From: Mesorhizobium waimense
Lineage (GTDB): Bacteria; Pseudomonadota; Alphaproteobacteria; Rhizobiales; Rhizobiaceae
Assembly: GCF_003601975.1 (NCBI RefSeq)
Contig: NZ_QZWZ01000006.1
Location: 205,480-269,479, forward strand
DNA length: 64,000 bases
Direction of reading: 5' to 3'
In this document: positions 47,230 through 55,428 of the stretch, in pieces
Layout: each line of letters opens with the position of its first letter
Position numbering within the stretch: position 1 is the first letter of the stretch
Made by a program: the position numbers and the translations under genes
The notes under the pieces: model-generated
What the model was told of the DNA's origin: nothing
The model's database searches: none
The model's input: the letters and a program-made list of their open reading frames with translations, nothing else

Positions 47230-48474
47230 TCAGCGACCCAGAACTGGGCTATCGTGATTGTCGTGAGCGCTGGCGACGATAAGTTTGTCCCGGACCTTTT
47301 TACAATGATCCATTAAGGCGTTCACCTCGGCGATCACGCGATCCGGCGTGATATCGAACTTGCAACGGACTTTAACTGGACAGTGGCACACTTTGTCCAG
47401 ACCACATCCGCGACATTCGATGGCACTCATAAGCATGCTGACCAGGGGACCTTGGAAACCCCAAATTTCCGGTAGGTGTGACGCAGTGAAAATGCCGACA
47501 GTAGGGCGGCCAAGCTGGGCAGCGACATGCCCAGTGCCTGAATTGTTTGACACGACGAGCGCGGCCGAATTCATGAGATGATTGAATTCCAATTCTGACA
47601 AGTCGACAGCCATCCGAATGTCGGCGACTCCAAGATCGCGAGCTATTTTCGCGACCTTATTAAGCGCTTCCAGGCTTTCGCCGCGGCCAACGAGGACCAC
47701 CTCACTACGGGTTGAAAGAACAGCGACAAGTTTGCCAAAATTTTCGATCGGCCAATCTCGCAGGCTGGAATTCGAGAACGGAGCCACGACGATCGGAGAC
47801 TTGCCTGTTGCAGAACTCTGTCGGTGACCCGCCTCGCTTTCGCCGTTGAAATAGGCCTCCGCCTTTGCGACCAGAAAGAAGAGGATCTCTGTCACATGCT
47901 GGAGACGCGCCTGCTTACGGTCAGTGAACCAATCAAGCCATCTGCGAGGGATTTTATTGGCAATCCCTGTGCTTTGGGCGAGTTTGTAGAAGATGGTTCT
48001 GCGCAATTTCAGATTGAATGGAGCGATCGCAATGTCGACCTGATGCATGCGGTGCGGATCAACTATCGCCGCACGATGCCTAGCGGGGACCTCAAGCAAG
48101 ATCGGCCTCGTTTCATCCGGAACACGCATATCGATGGCAAGATCAAACTCGCCGGTCAGCAGTGGCCTTATGTCGGCCGCTTGTTTGCGCGTCTTGCTCA
48201 GGGTTGGGCTGCGAGGAAAAAAGTCAAAAGCAATGTAATCGTCGGCGAGGTCGAAGTGTTTCGCTGTATCGATATTCCAACTTCCGACGACGAGCGTAAT
48301 GTCGGCATTCGCAAAACGCCGACGCAGGTCCTTCAGGGGCCCTAGCGACATCCAAAAGTCGCCGACATAATCAAGCTTTAGGATCAATATTCTCATCTTT
48401 GCGCTTGAGCGTTCCGGTTCTTCCCAGCTGCGGTATATGATTTGATCGCTGTCGCGCTTTGTAAAATATCCCAT
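47230..48474 (-). CDS. Glycosyltransferase family 9 (heptosyltransferase-like)
   Basis: A 414-residue GT-B enzyme. MRILILKLDYVGDFWMSLGP is the family's N-terminal motif, preceded here by 26 extra residues; the C-terminal nucleotide-sugar site is VSNNSGTGHVAAQLGRPTVG with IFTASHLPEIWG after it. A CRGCGLDKVCHC Cys cluster is unusual. ATG 48474 has GAGG upstream; ATG 48396 is the alternative. It lies about 350 bp downstream of a nod box (48821-48869) on the same strand, behind decayed nodB and nodF pieces, so it might be flavonoid-inducible. Acceptor unknown: LPS, capsule or Nod factor. Confidence 0.8.
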   Translation of the reverse strand: MGYFTKRDSDQIIYRSWEEPERSSAKMRILILKLDYVGDFWMSLGPLKDLRRRFANADITLVVGSWNIDTAKHFDLADDYIAFDFFPRSPTLSKTRKQAADIRPLLTGEFDLAIDMRVPDETRPILLEVPARHRAAIVDPHRMHQVDIAIAPFNLKLRRTIFYKLAQSTGIANKIPRRWLDWFTDRKQARLQHVTEILFFLVAKAEAYFNGESEAGHRQSSATGKSPIVVAPFSNSSLRDWPIENFGKLVAVLSTRSEVVLVGRGESLEALNKVAKIARDLGVADIRMAVDLSELEFNHLMNSAALVVSNNSGTGHVAAQLGRPTVGIFTASHLPEIWGFQGPLVSMLMSAIECRGCGLDKVCHCPVKVRCKFDITPDRVIAEVNALMDHCKKVRDKLIVASAHDNHDSPVLGR

Positions 48475-48516
48475 AGACGCCTCTAAGATAACATAGATAG
48501 TTCTGATTGCCGCCGC

Positions 48517-48573
48517 TTATGCGGCGCGGTTCTTGATCAGGGCGATTATTTCGTTGGTGAGTTGATCTCCCAT
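48517..48573 (-). pseudogene. nodF: Probable nodF 5' remnant (18-codon peptide)
   Basis: ATG 48573 after GGAAAGGAAC encodes MGDQLTNEIIALIKNRAA and then a stop. The start resembles NodF (M.DQLT.EII..I), the acyl carrier protein for special Nod-factor acyl chains. The remainder of the gene and nodE are absent. The likeness covers only about a dozen residues, so the call is tentative. Confidence 0.45.
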
Positions 48574-48706
48574 CGTGTTCCTTTCCAGCTTGCGTTTTGA
48601 CGTGGACGAGGCTCAATCCCCGAGCCGCGCCGCGTCAAAATTGCCCCTCATCAAGCTTGTGCGACTGACCACGCCCAATGCTTATGGAAACCGGATGAGT
48701 TCCGCT

Positions 48707-48808
48707 CTAGGCGTAAGTCGCTGGCACTCGATTTTGCGCCAACACATCGAGGATCTGCTGTGTGAAAAATGTGTTGGGACGGTCGTCAAACGTCAGATAA
48801 ATCTGCAT
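48707..48808 (-). pseudogene. nodB: nodB remnant
   Basis: ATG 48808 encodes 33 residues: MQIYLTFDDRPNTFFTQQIL then DVLAQNRVPATYA and a stop. It aligns with NodB of this window ([29 protein letters not shown]). The metal Asp pair (TFDD) remains but the catalytic remainder is gone. It begins 12 bp downstream of the second nod box. Confidence 0.8.
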
Positions 48809-48820
48809 GCAACACTCCGG

Positions 48821-48869
48821 AAGAGTGGTAAAATTGATTGTTCGCATGGGAAGCATCCGCGTTATGGAT
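48821..48869 (-). promoter_or_regulatory. Second nod box (NodD binding site)
   Basis: Read on the minus strand it begins ATCCATAACGCGGATG and ends ACAATCAATTTTACCACTC, an excellent fit to the nod box, 49 bp like the one at 61068-61116. It points leftward at the nodB and nodF remnants and the GT9 gene. Confidence 0.8.
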
Positions 48870-48879
48870 AGGTAGAGCT

Positions 48880-48912
48880 ATGCATTTCAAGGACTTGATC
48901 TGAATCGGGGCG
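48880..48912 (+). pseudogene. nodD: nodD 5' remnant
   Basis: ATGCATTTCAAGGACTTGAT matches the start of the intact nodD (ATGCGTTTCAAGGGTCTTGA) with one gap. It lies exactly 10 bp from the nod box edge, the same spacing as in the intact nodD-nodA locus. Similarity ends at about 48912. Confidence 0.75.
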
Positions 48913-48946
48913 CCGCCATGTGATCGGGTGCAGGGCGGGGCGATGC

Positions 48947-49175
48947 CTGGCGCATGGCTCGGCCTCCGTCGATGACGCGCGGCCGCCGTTGTCGGCTGCC
49001 TAGGCTTGTGCCGCGCCGCAACCGCGCTTTGGTTCACGAGACCGGAATGAGGGGATAGTCAATCGACCTTTCTTTCATTTGTGAAAGGAAGCTCAGATGA
49101 TAGAATTCCATCAGGTCATATATTTTCCGGCAGATAGATGTCGAACGGCAGAAATGTCTGCCCCGGCGTCTCCGC
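48947..49175. repeat. Long inverted repeat, left copy
   Basis: Matches the reverse complement of 52378-52605. Shared blocks include CACGAGACCGGAATGAGG, AGTCAATCGA, TTTCATTTGTGAAAGGAA and ATGATAGAATTCCA. It extends into the last codons of the lacI-type gene. The pair encloses lacI and dctA. Confidence 0.75.
49072..49087. terminator. Hairpin after the LacI-type gene
   Basis: CTTTCA-TTTG-TGAAAG, a 6-bp stem about 30 bp past the stop codon, conserved in both copies of the inverted repeat. Terminator or protein site. Confidence 0.35.
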
Positions 49176-50147
49176 GGTGCCGGTCTCGATGGCCCGGACC
49201 ACCAACGTCATCAGCTCCTGGCAAAGCCGGCTAAGTGGCGTGGCGACCGCCATCGTGATGATGTTATCTGCGAGCGCCGCCCGTGACTCCGGCGTGATTT
49301 CATTCACGATCGCCACGAGATCCTGACCTTTGCCCTCCTCCCGGAGTGCGGAGATGGCGCCCTCCATGCCCCCGCCGGCCAGATAGAAGCCGGCGAGTTC
49401 AGGTTCCCTCTGCATGAGATCCAGCGTTGCCTCGTAGGTGATCTGCCGTTTCTCGAGGTTCATGAACGGATCGAGCACCTCGAATGTCGGCGCGTTCTCA
49501 CGGAAATAGGAGCGAAAGCCAATATCGCGGATCTCGTGCCCCTGGAAACGATGGCTGCCGACAAACACCGCCACCTTACCGGGCCGTTTTGCGACCTTGG
49601 AAAACATCCAAGCGGCCGTCCGCCCGACCTTGCGGTTGTTGAGGCCGATATAGCCCTGGCGCACGCCGGCGGCGAAATCGGAAAGCAGTGAGAAAACCGG
49701 AATGCCTTTTGCCTTGAGCTCCTCGACCGCAGCCGTAATCTTCGGGTGGTCCGGCGCCACCATGGCGATGGCGTGGCAGCGTGCGCCCAAATCCTTGAGG
49801 AGCGCGACCAGATCGCCCGGCACATGTGACGGCGCGAATTCGATGAGCGGAATACCATGGAAGGACTGGGCCGTGCTGACCGAGGCTTCGAGCTCGCGCG
49901 CGAGGTCTTGGTAGAATTGCTGGGCGGGTTTTCTCAAGATGAAGCCCAGCCGATAGTGCGGCAAGTCCCGCTGCAGGCGCTGCTTGATGAGACCGGCAGC
50001 ATGATAGCCGATGGCGCGGGCGGCCTCGTGGACCCGCCGCGCGGTTTCCTCTCGCACGGGATGGCGGGCGTTCAGAACCCGATCGACTGTTGCGACGCTG
50101 ACCCCGGCTTCGCGGGCAAGATCGGCAATTGTGGGACGCTTGGCCAT
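49116..50147 (-). CDS. LacI family transcriptional regulator
   Basis: A 343-residue regulator. The HTH is PTIADLAREAGVSVATVDRV with hinge HAAGLIKQRLQRDL; the periplasmic-binding-like domain includes HAIAMVAPDHPKITAAVEEL and GFYLAGGGMEGAIS. The VATVDRVLN variant with a long sugar-binding domain fits the subgroup that controls inositol, ribose or similar sugars. ATG 50147 is clear. Its 3' end is part of a long inverted repeat, so a second decayed copy lies near 52400. It is beside, but not in the same unit as, dctA. No sugar transporter is adjacent. Confidence 0.87.
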   Translation of the reverse strand: MAKRPTIADLAREAGVSVATVDRVLNARHPVREETARRVHEAARAIGYHAAGLIKQRLQRDLPHYRLGFILRKPAQQFYQDLARELEASVSTAQSFHGIPLIEFAPSHVPGDLVALLKDLGARCHAIAMVAPDHPKITAAVEELKAKGIPVFSLLSDFAAGVRQGYIGLNNRKVGRTAAWMFSKVAKRPGKVAVFVGSHRFQGHEIRDIGFRSYFRENAPTFEVLDPFMNLEKRQITYEATLDLMQREPELAGFYLAGGGMEGAISALREEGKGQDLVAIVNEITPESRAALADNIITMAVATPLSRLCQELMTLVVRAIETGTAETPGQTFLPFDIYLPENI

Positions 50148-50391
50148 GGTCCAATTCTGATTGGTTTTCAGCCGTTGGCTCTCTATCGTTCAGCGCGCCT
50201 CGGCGACGATCACGGGCGGCAAAATGAAGGCGTGCGCATGCTCCGTGATCGACAACAGGACTGCAAGCGTAGCCGGGCGCGTATCAACATACGATTCGTT
50301 TGCTTGTGGCACTCATAATTTTGCGCTCACCGCATTAGCGCTCTGATTCCATGAGCTCGCGAAGCGCTGTTGGGAGCCTGCGGTTCGATGT

Positions 50392-51759
50392 TTATTTCTT
50401 GTGACGAGTGCGACGACCTAACAGGTCGATGGGCGTTTGATCGGTTGGCCGGTTTAATGTCTCGACAATCTGGTGACCGCAGAAGGCGGCTTGCAACTGC
50501 ACTTGGTCCAATTCGCCTTCCCAGCGGGCCACGACGAGCGATGCCACTGCGTTACCGACCAAATTCGTGAGCGCCCGGCATTCGGACATGAAGCGGTCGA
50601 CGCCAAGGATCAGAGCCATGCCGGCAACGGGAACGCTCGGCACTACGGAGAGCGTAGCGGCCAGCGTGATGAAGCCCGCGCCGGTAACACCTGCAGCACC
50701 CTTCGAGGAGAGCATCGCGACGAGCAGTAGGAGGACCTGATCGCCGATCGAGAGATCCGTGTTCGTCGCCTGCGCGATGAAAAGGGCCGCAAGCGTCATG
50801 TAGATGTTGGTGCCGTCCAGATTGAAGGAATATCCGGCCGGGATGACCAGACCAACCACCGAGCGCTTGGCGCCAGCCTTTTCCATCTTTTCAATGAGTG
50901 AGGGCAGCGCGGCCTCCGAGGAGGATGTTCCCAGGACAAGCAGCAGCTCTTCCTTGATGTAGCGGATGAGAGAAAAGATCGAAAAGCCGTTGTAACGGCA
51001 GACCGCGCCGAGAACCCCGAACACGAAGAGGAAGGCGGTGAAATAGAACGTCCCGACCAGCATCGCCAGGTTCACGACTGAACCAACGCCATATTTGCCG
51101 ACCGTGAAGGCCATGGCGCCGAAAGCGCCGATCGGCGCAGCCTTCATCAGAATGCCGACCAGCTTGAAGACGGGCGCGATGAGCGCCTGGAAAAAGCAAG
51201 TGACCGGCGTGCCCGTCTCTCCGGCCATCGCCAGAGCAATGCCGAACAGAACCGAGAAGAACAGGACCTGCAGGATGTCGCCGTCCGTGAAGGCACCGAC
51301 GATCGTTGACGGGATGATGTTCATCAGGAAGTCGGTCACGGACTGCTCGTGGGCCTTTGCGGTATAGGTATTCACGGCCTGGACATCGAGCGAGGCCGGA
51401 TCGATGTTGAGGCCGGCGCCAGGCTGAACGACATTGGCGACGATAAGGCCGACGATCAATGCGAGCGTCGAAAAGGTGAGGAAATAGACCATCGCCTTGC
51501 CGGCAACGCGGCCGACCTGCTGGAGATCGTTCATGCCGGCGATGCCGGTCGCAATTGTCAGGAAGATGACAGGGGCGATGATCATCTTGACGAGCTTGAT
51601 GAAGGCATCGCCGAGCGGCTTCAGGCTCTCGCCGAGTTCTGGATAGAAATGGCCAATTGCGACGCCGAGGATGATGGCAGCAAGCACCTGCGCGTAAAGC
51701 CGGGCATAGAAGGGTTTGCGGGGCGCGGGACTCGCGCTGCGGACTTGTGGGGCTGACAT
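50392..51759 (-). CDS. dctA: C4-dicarboxylate transport protein DctA
   Basis: A 455-residue DAACS-family secondary carrier for succinate, malate and fumarate. It has about eight TM helices plus re-entrant loops; conserved parts are [20 protein letters not shown] (the serine-rich motif), [20 protein letters not shown] and [18 protein letters not shown] 51759 follows GGGAGAG. It supplies carbon to bacteroids and is required for symbiotic nitrogen fixation in rhizobia. A sigma-54 promoter and a DctD-like site lie upstream, but dctB and dctD are not here. Confidence 0.95.
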   Translation of the reverse strand: MSAPQVRSASPAPRKPFYARLYAQVLAAIILGVAIGHFYPELGESLKPLGDAFIKLVKMIIAPVIFLTIATGIAGMNDLQQVGRVAGKAMVYFLTFSTLALIVGLIVANVVQPGAGLNIDPASLDVQAVNTYTAKAHEQSVTDFLMNIIPSTIVGAFTDGDILQVLFFSVLFGIALAMAGETGTPVTCFFQALIAPVFKLVGILMKAAPIGAFGAMAFTVGKYGVGSVVNLAMLVGTFYFTAFLFVFGVLGAVCRYNGFSIFSLIRYIKEELLLVLGTSSSEAALPSLIEKMEKAGAKRSVVGLVIPAGYSFNLDGTNIYMTLAALFIAQATNTDLSIGDQVLLLLVAMLSSKGAAGVTGAGFITLAATLSVVPSVPVAGMALILGVDRFMSECRALTNLVGNAVASLVVARWEGELDQVQLQAAFCGHQIVETLNRPTDQTPIDLLGRRTRHKK

Positions 51760-51852
51760 TGTTTCTCTCCCTGACCGCTTGGGGCGGGCTGTTCATGCCC
51801 TTCTCAGGCTTCTCCCATCGCGGCGCCGGTCGAACGCTGCTGCCATCTCGCC

Positions 51853-51867
51853 GCAAGTGCCGTGCCA
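51853..51867 (-). promoter_or_regulatory. Sigma-54 promoter of dctA
   Basis: On the minus strand TGGCACGGCACTTGC fits TGGCACG-N4-TTGC exactly. Transcription would start near 51842, about 83 bp before the dctA ATG. Confidence 0.8.
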
Positions 51868-51928
51868 AATGGAAGACCTGTGTCCCGACGTCTTCTCCCG
51901 AGCTTTGGTCACGTCGCGCAAGCGGCCT

Positions 51929-51946
51929 TGTGCGGATATTCCGGAC
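51929..51946. promoter_or_regulatory. DctD-like upstream activator site
   Basis: TGTGCGGATATTCCGGAC resembles the DctD-binding palindrome TGTGCGGA-N-TCCGCACA, well conserved in one half. It lies about 80 bp upstream of the sigma-54 promoter, the usual enhancer range. Confidence 0.5.
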
Positions 51947-51949
51947 TGG

Positions 51950-52377
51950 CTGCCTTTACCCCTAGCGGTATCTCGCACGAAGATTCGCCAACGCGGTTTT
52001 GTCGTCTTTGCGACGAGCCGCATCGTTGGTACCAGAAAAAGGCGTATTCCTTACGCGACCGTGTCCTTGCCGCGCTCGCGCTGCAATCGACAGTTTGAAA
52101 TAGGCCGTCGAGAAGCAGATACCGCTGGTCCCGACCCGCGACGGTGCGGTTCAGACGAGGCTTCGCAGCCGTCGCGCTGCCAAGGACGCCGCGCTCGACG
52201 ACTTCGCGCCGTCGCACGCGAAACCGCCTGCTCTATCATCTGCGTCAACAATGACGGAGGGGATGGCGGTTGCCGCAAGCAACGCCAGCGAGCCCACCAG
52301 TCTCGTCGGCAGCGATAACCTGTTCCGCCATTACTTCAATAGGCGTATGCGCTCGGCCGTCAGCGCGGGCCGGGGAC
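51950..52377. other. Non-coding or decayed stretch upstream of dctA
   Basis: In rhizobia dctB usually starts divergently here. I see only short frames without recognisable DctB motifs. Confidence 0.4.
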
Positions 52378-52605
52378 CCGCGGAGGCGCTGGGCAGACAT
52401 TGCCGTTCCCCTTCCATCTGCTGAGAAATTCCTGCTGGAATTCTATCATAGACGGCGGGTTTCCTTTCACAAATGAAAGAGAGTTCGATTGACTCTCTCC
52501 CTCATTCCGGTCTCGTGAAACAATGGGCGGTTGTGGTGCGGCAGAAGCCAGACAGCCGAGAACGGCGGGCGCGCGTCATGGAAGGAAGGTCAAGCCGTGC
52601 GCCCG
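52378..52605. repeat. Long inverted repeat, right copy, with lacI 3' relic
   Basis: Reverse-complement partner of 48947-49175, with about 75-85% identity by eye. On the plus strand it includes a decayed end of a lacI-like gene (GQTLPFPFHLLRN against GQTFLPFDIYLPEN). Confidence 0.7.
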
Positions 52606-52779
52606 ACGTGACGTCAGGCCGTTTCTCGCGCTTGACCGTGACCAGAGCCTGATCGGCCGCGACGTACAATCCATCCGATCGATGACAGCCCGACCGACCT
52701 CACGGCGGTCGGCGCCCTGACCAAGGTGTTAAGGTGATGCAAAACTGCAAAGTGTTCTTGCGTCCCTTTTGCAAGTGAC

Positions 52780-53035
52780 GAGACTATTAGAAGCTCTGCC
52801 GTCCAACGGACCAGCACCGGATTTAGGTTGCGTCAAACTAAACACAAATGAGAACCCTTCCATTGCCGGCACGCATAATGAAAAGTGCGGTTGCAGCCCT
52901 CGAACGCCAATATCTGTATCCAGAAGACGGAAACATCAGCTTGAGGGAGGCAGCCTCCAATGCCTACGGCGTCTCCAAGGATCAGGTGATCGCCGGTAAG
53001 GGATCGTCTGAACTGCTCGGGCTCGCGCAAATATC
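52780..53035 (+). pseudogene. Histidinol-phosphate aminotransferase-like relic
   Basis: VTRLLEALPSN and CVKLNTNENPS in one frame, then AALERQYLYPEDGNISLREA followed by ASNAYGVSKDQVIAGKGSSE in another, give the N-terminal third of a HisC-type PLP aminotransferase. No lysine-bearing catalytic part follows. Frameshifted and truncated. Confidence 0.7.
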
Positions 53036-53079
53036 GCGTGCGTGGGACCTTCCTCTCCTGTTGGCAGAATTACCGATGC

Positions 53080-53480
53080 CTCACGCGCCGGTCGAGAGCA
53101 CAACCCTGGTGCGGACGATAAAAGCGCCATTTCTTGGATACTCCGCATGGTCGTCATTGGGCGTTCTGAAGCAGATGCGTATTCGCTCGCCGCACCTGCT
53201 TACGAACGATGGCTCAGGAGTTTTAAATTCCTTCACGACCTTAATGCCATCGCGACTCCACCAAACTTTCGGCTGACCTTCGATGCAGCAATCGGGAGTG
53301 AATTGTGCGTAGTAGGATCCGGCAGCGTCTGTGCGAAAGACTCTGCTTGATCAGTTGGAAGAGGCAGGTGCCAGCTACCTTCTTTGTCAACTGGCATTTG
53401 GGAATCTGCCGCTAGATGCTTCCCTATACACCGCAATGACGGTTCAATCCGAAATTATGGCTCGAGTTGGCTGACCATGA
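53080..53480 (+). pseudogene. Luciferase-like monooxygenase C-terminal relic
   Basis: Frames spell SEADAYSLAAPAYERWLRSF, then FRLTFDAAIGSELCVVGSGS and, after a shift near 53330, TLLDQLEEAGASYLLCQLAF and GNLPLDASLYTAMT. This is the end of an LLM-class flavin monooxygenase. The catalytic N-terminus is absent. Confidence 0.65.
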
Positions 53481-53581
53481 ATTCGCTGTCCGATTGGTCG
53501 CTCCCGGTATTAGCTTCTAACTGGGTTGCGCGAGCTTGCAGGTTGACGAAACGCCGGTTTCGCGGCGAAAGCGGAACGGAT

Positions 53582-53595
53582 TTGACATAGCGCAA
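53582..53595. promoter_or_regulatory. Candidate anaerobox upstream of the second hemN-like gene
   Basis: TTGACATAGCGCAA fits the anaerobox at 8 of 10 positions. Centre 53588.5 predicts a start near 53630, 24 bp before the TTG start codon. Confidence 0.45.
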
Positions 53596-53653
53596 AGACA
53601 CAGGAGAGCCGCAGCCGTAAGAATGACAGTTATCGGTATAGGACGGTAAACTG

Positions 53654-54988
53654 TTGCGGACCTCGATCCTGACAAAATATCACAAGGACCGCCTGCCTTG
53701 GTACACCATCTATCCGACTGTGCCGGAGTTCTCCGAGGCGGTCGGTGCCGAGTCATATAAGGAATGGCTGAGGGACCTGCCGGCCGAGGAATCGGTGTCA
53801 CTCTATCTCCACATTCCGTTCTGCCGATCGTTGTGCTGGTATTGCGGCTTCCCTACCACCATCACCCGGCAGGATGCCCCGATCCTCAAGTATCTCGCGG
53901 TGCTGCGTGACGAGATCCGGTTGGTCTCGGAGCAAGTGCCGCAACCGCTGCCCGTGAGCGACGTGCATTTCGGCGGTGGAACGCCGACCCTCATTGGGCC
54001 AGCGGAGTTCTTGGCCATGATGGAACTCCTGGGCCGCGGTTTCGCGTTGAGGAAAACGGCTACGGTCGCCGTCGAGATCGACCCACGAACGTTCACGGCC
54101 GAGATGGCCGAAGCCTTAGGAGCAGCCGGCGTGAACCGCGCGAGCCTCGGCGTACAGACCTTCGATCCCATTGTTCAAAAAGAGATCAACCGGGTCCAGA
54201 GTGAGGCGCAAACGGCCGCTGCCGTCGAAATGCTGCGTCGACATGGAGTAAGCCGCATCAATTTCGACCTCATCTTGGGCCTCCCGCATCAGACGGTGCG
54301 GTCCTGCGTCGAGACCGCGACGGCGGCGATCGCCATGCGCCCCAGCCGGCTTGCGGTGTTCGGCTACGCGCACATTCCGTCCCTTATAAAGAATCAGCGC
54401 CTGATCGACGAGGCAGCGCTGCCGGACAGCGCTGCTCGCGCCGAACATGCTGCGGCCGTAGCCGAGACGCTGGTTGCCGCAGGCTACCGAGAGATCGGGC
54501 TCGATCATTTCGCCTTGCCGGACGACGAACTCGCGCTGGCACAAAAAACCGGTCGCCTGCGGCGTAACTCGCTGGGCTATTCGGCCGACACCTGCAAAAC
54601 CCTGATCGGTTTCGGCGCGTCGGCTATCGGCCGTGTCGGCGAGGGGTACGTCCAGAACGAGGTTACACGGGATTCCTACACCCGGCACATCGCAGCTGGG
54701 CATCTGGCGACGTCAAAGGGCTACCGCCTCACCGACGAAGACCGCGTGCGAGCCGCAATCATCGAGCGGCTGATGAGCGATCTCGAGGCCGACGTGCCGG
54801 CAATCTGCGCCGCCCATAGATCTGATCCGAGCCGCTTTCTCGATTCAGCTGAACGCTTGGCGATGCTGGCCGAGGACGGGATAGTGGACATCGAAAAGGG
54901 TTTCATCCGCGTGCGGCAGGAGCATCGCTTTGTGATTCGCGCTGTTGCTGCCGCATTCGATGTCTTTCTCGACCGGGTTGCCCCGTAA
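53654..54988 (+). CDS. HemN-like radical SAM protein lacking the fourth cysteine
   Basis: A 444-residue homologue of HemN, with LPWYTIYPTVPEF, VSLYLHIPFCRSLCWYCGFP, VHFGGGTPTLIGP and GYAHIPSLIKNQRLIDEAAL. The cluster ligands C-x3-C-x2-C are present, but the next Cys, essential in E. coli HemN (Cys71), is Phe here (CGF). It may therefore have a different or lost activity. TTG start at 53654 with GGACGG upstream; a candidate anaerobox precedes it. No partner genes; flanked by relics. It could be a paralogue retained for bacteroid haem metabolism. Confidence 0.82.
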   Translation: MRTSILTKYHKDRLPWYTIYPTVPEFSEAVGAESYKEWLRDLPAEESVSLYLHIPFCRSLCWYCGFPTTITRQDAPILKYLAVLRDEIRLVSEQVPQPLPVSDVHFGGGTPTLIGPAEFLAMMELLGRGFALRKTATVAVEIDPRTFTAEMAEALGAAGVNRASLGVQTFDPIVQKEINRVQSEAQTAAAVEMLRRHGVSRINFDLILGLPHQTVRSCVETATAAIAMRPSRLAVFGYAHIPSLIKNQRLIDEAALPDSAARAEHAAAVAETLVAAGYREIGLDHFALPDDELALAQKTGRLRRNSLGYSADTCKTLIGFGASAIGRVGEGYVQNEVTRDSYTRHIAAGHLATSKGYRLTDEDRVRAAIIERLMSDLEADVPAICAAHRSDPSRFLDSAERLAMLAEDGIVDIEKGFIRVRQEHRFVIRAVAAAFDVFLDRVAP

Positions 54989-55184
54989 GCCCAGCCAGGC
55001 AGCGTGAGGAAGGCCAAAGGGATGACCGCTCGCCGCTAAACGGCAATGCTCCGGTAAATCACAACAAAGCCTGGCAACATGGCGACGCCGGTCCTGGTGG
55101 AAGTGGCCGAATTCGGCGTCAAGATCAGGACGAATGCCTTGCTTCGCAACAAAACCATCGCGCTCGGCATCCATCTGGATGCGA

Positions 55185-55336
55185 CGACATCGGGAAGGCC
55201 CACGCCTTTACCCGTCACATCGATGCCGGCGTCGTCTTGGTTAACTGCTTCGACCGCGCTGACAGACCTCGATCAGAGGTGGCTACAAGCAGACTGGGAA
55301 CGGGCCGACAAATGCCTTGAAGCGCTGACACAATAG
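55185..55336 (+). pseudogene. Aldehyde dehydrogenase C-terminal relic (PuuC-like)
   Basis: DIGKAHAFTRHIDAGVVLVN then CFDRAD, followed in a second frame by GGYKQTGNG and in a third by RADKCLEALTQ and a stop. This is the end of an NAD-dependent aldehyde dehydrogenase of the gamma-glutamyl-aminobutyraldehyde type. Two frameshifts; the catalytic core is absent. Confidence 0.6.
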
Positions 55337-55428
55337 AGCGGAGCGCCTCTTCCCGCAAAGGGAATGCTACGTCAACAAGCATGGAATGTACGCTGGGAGT
55401 AAGCGCGCCAGTGGCTGCGAGGGGCCAG

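Noticed and set aside
55079..55336. 85-codon frame as an intact gene
   Set aside because: Aldehyde dehydrogenase similarity switches frames inside it, so it is a relic.
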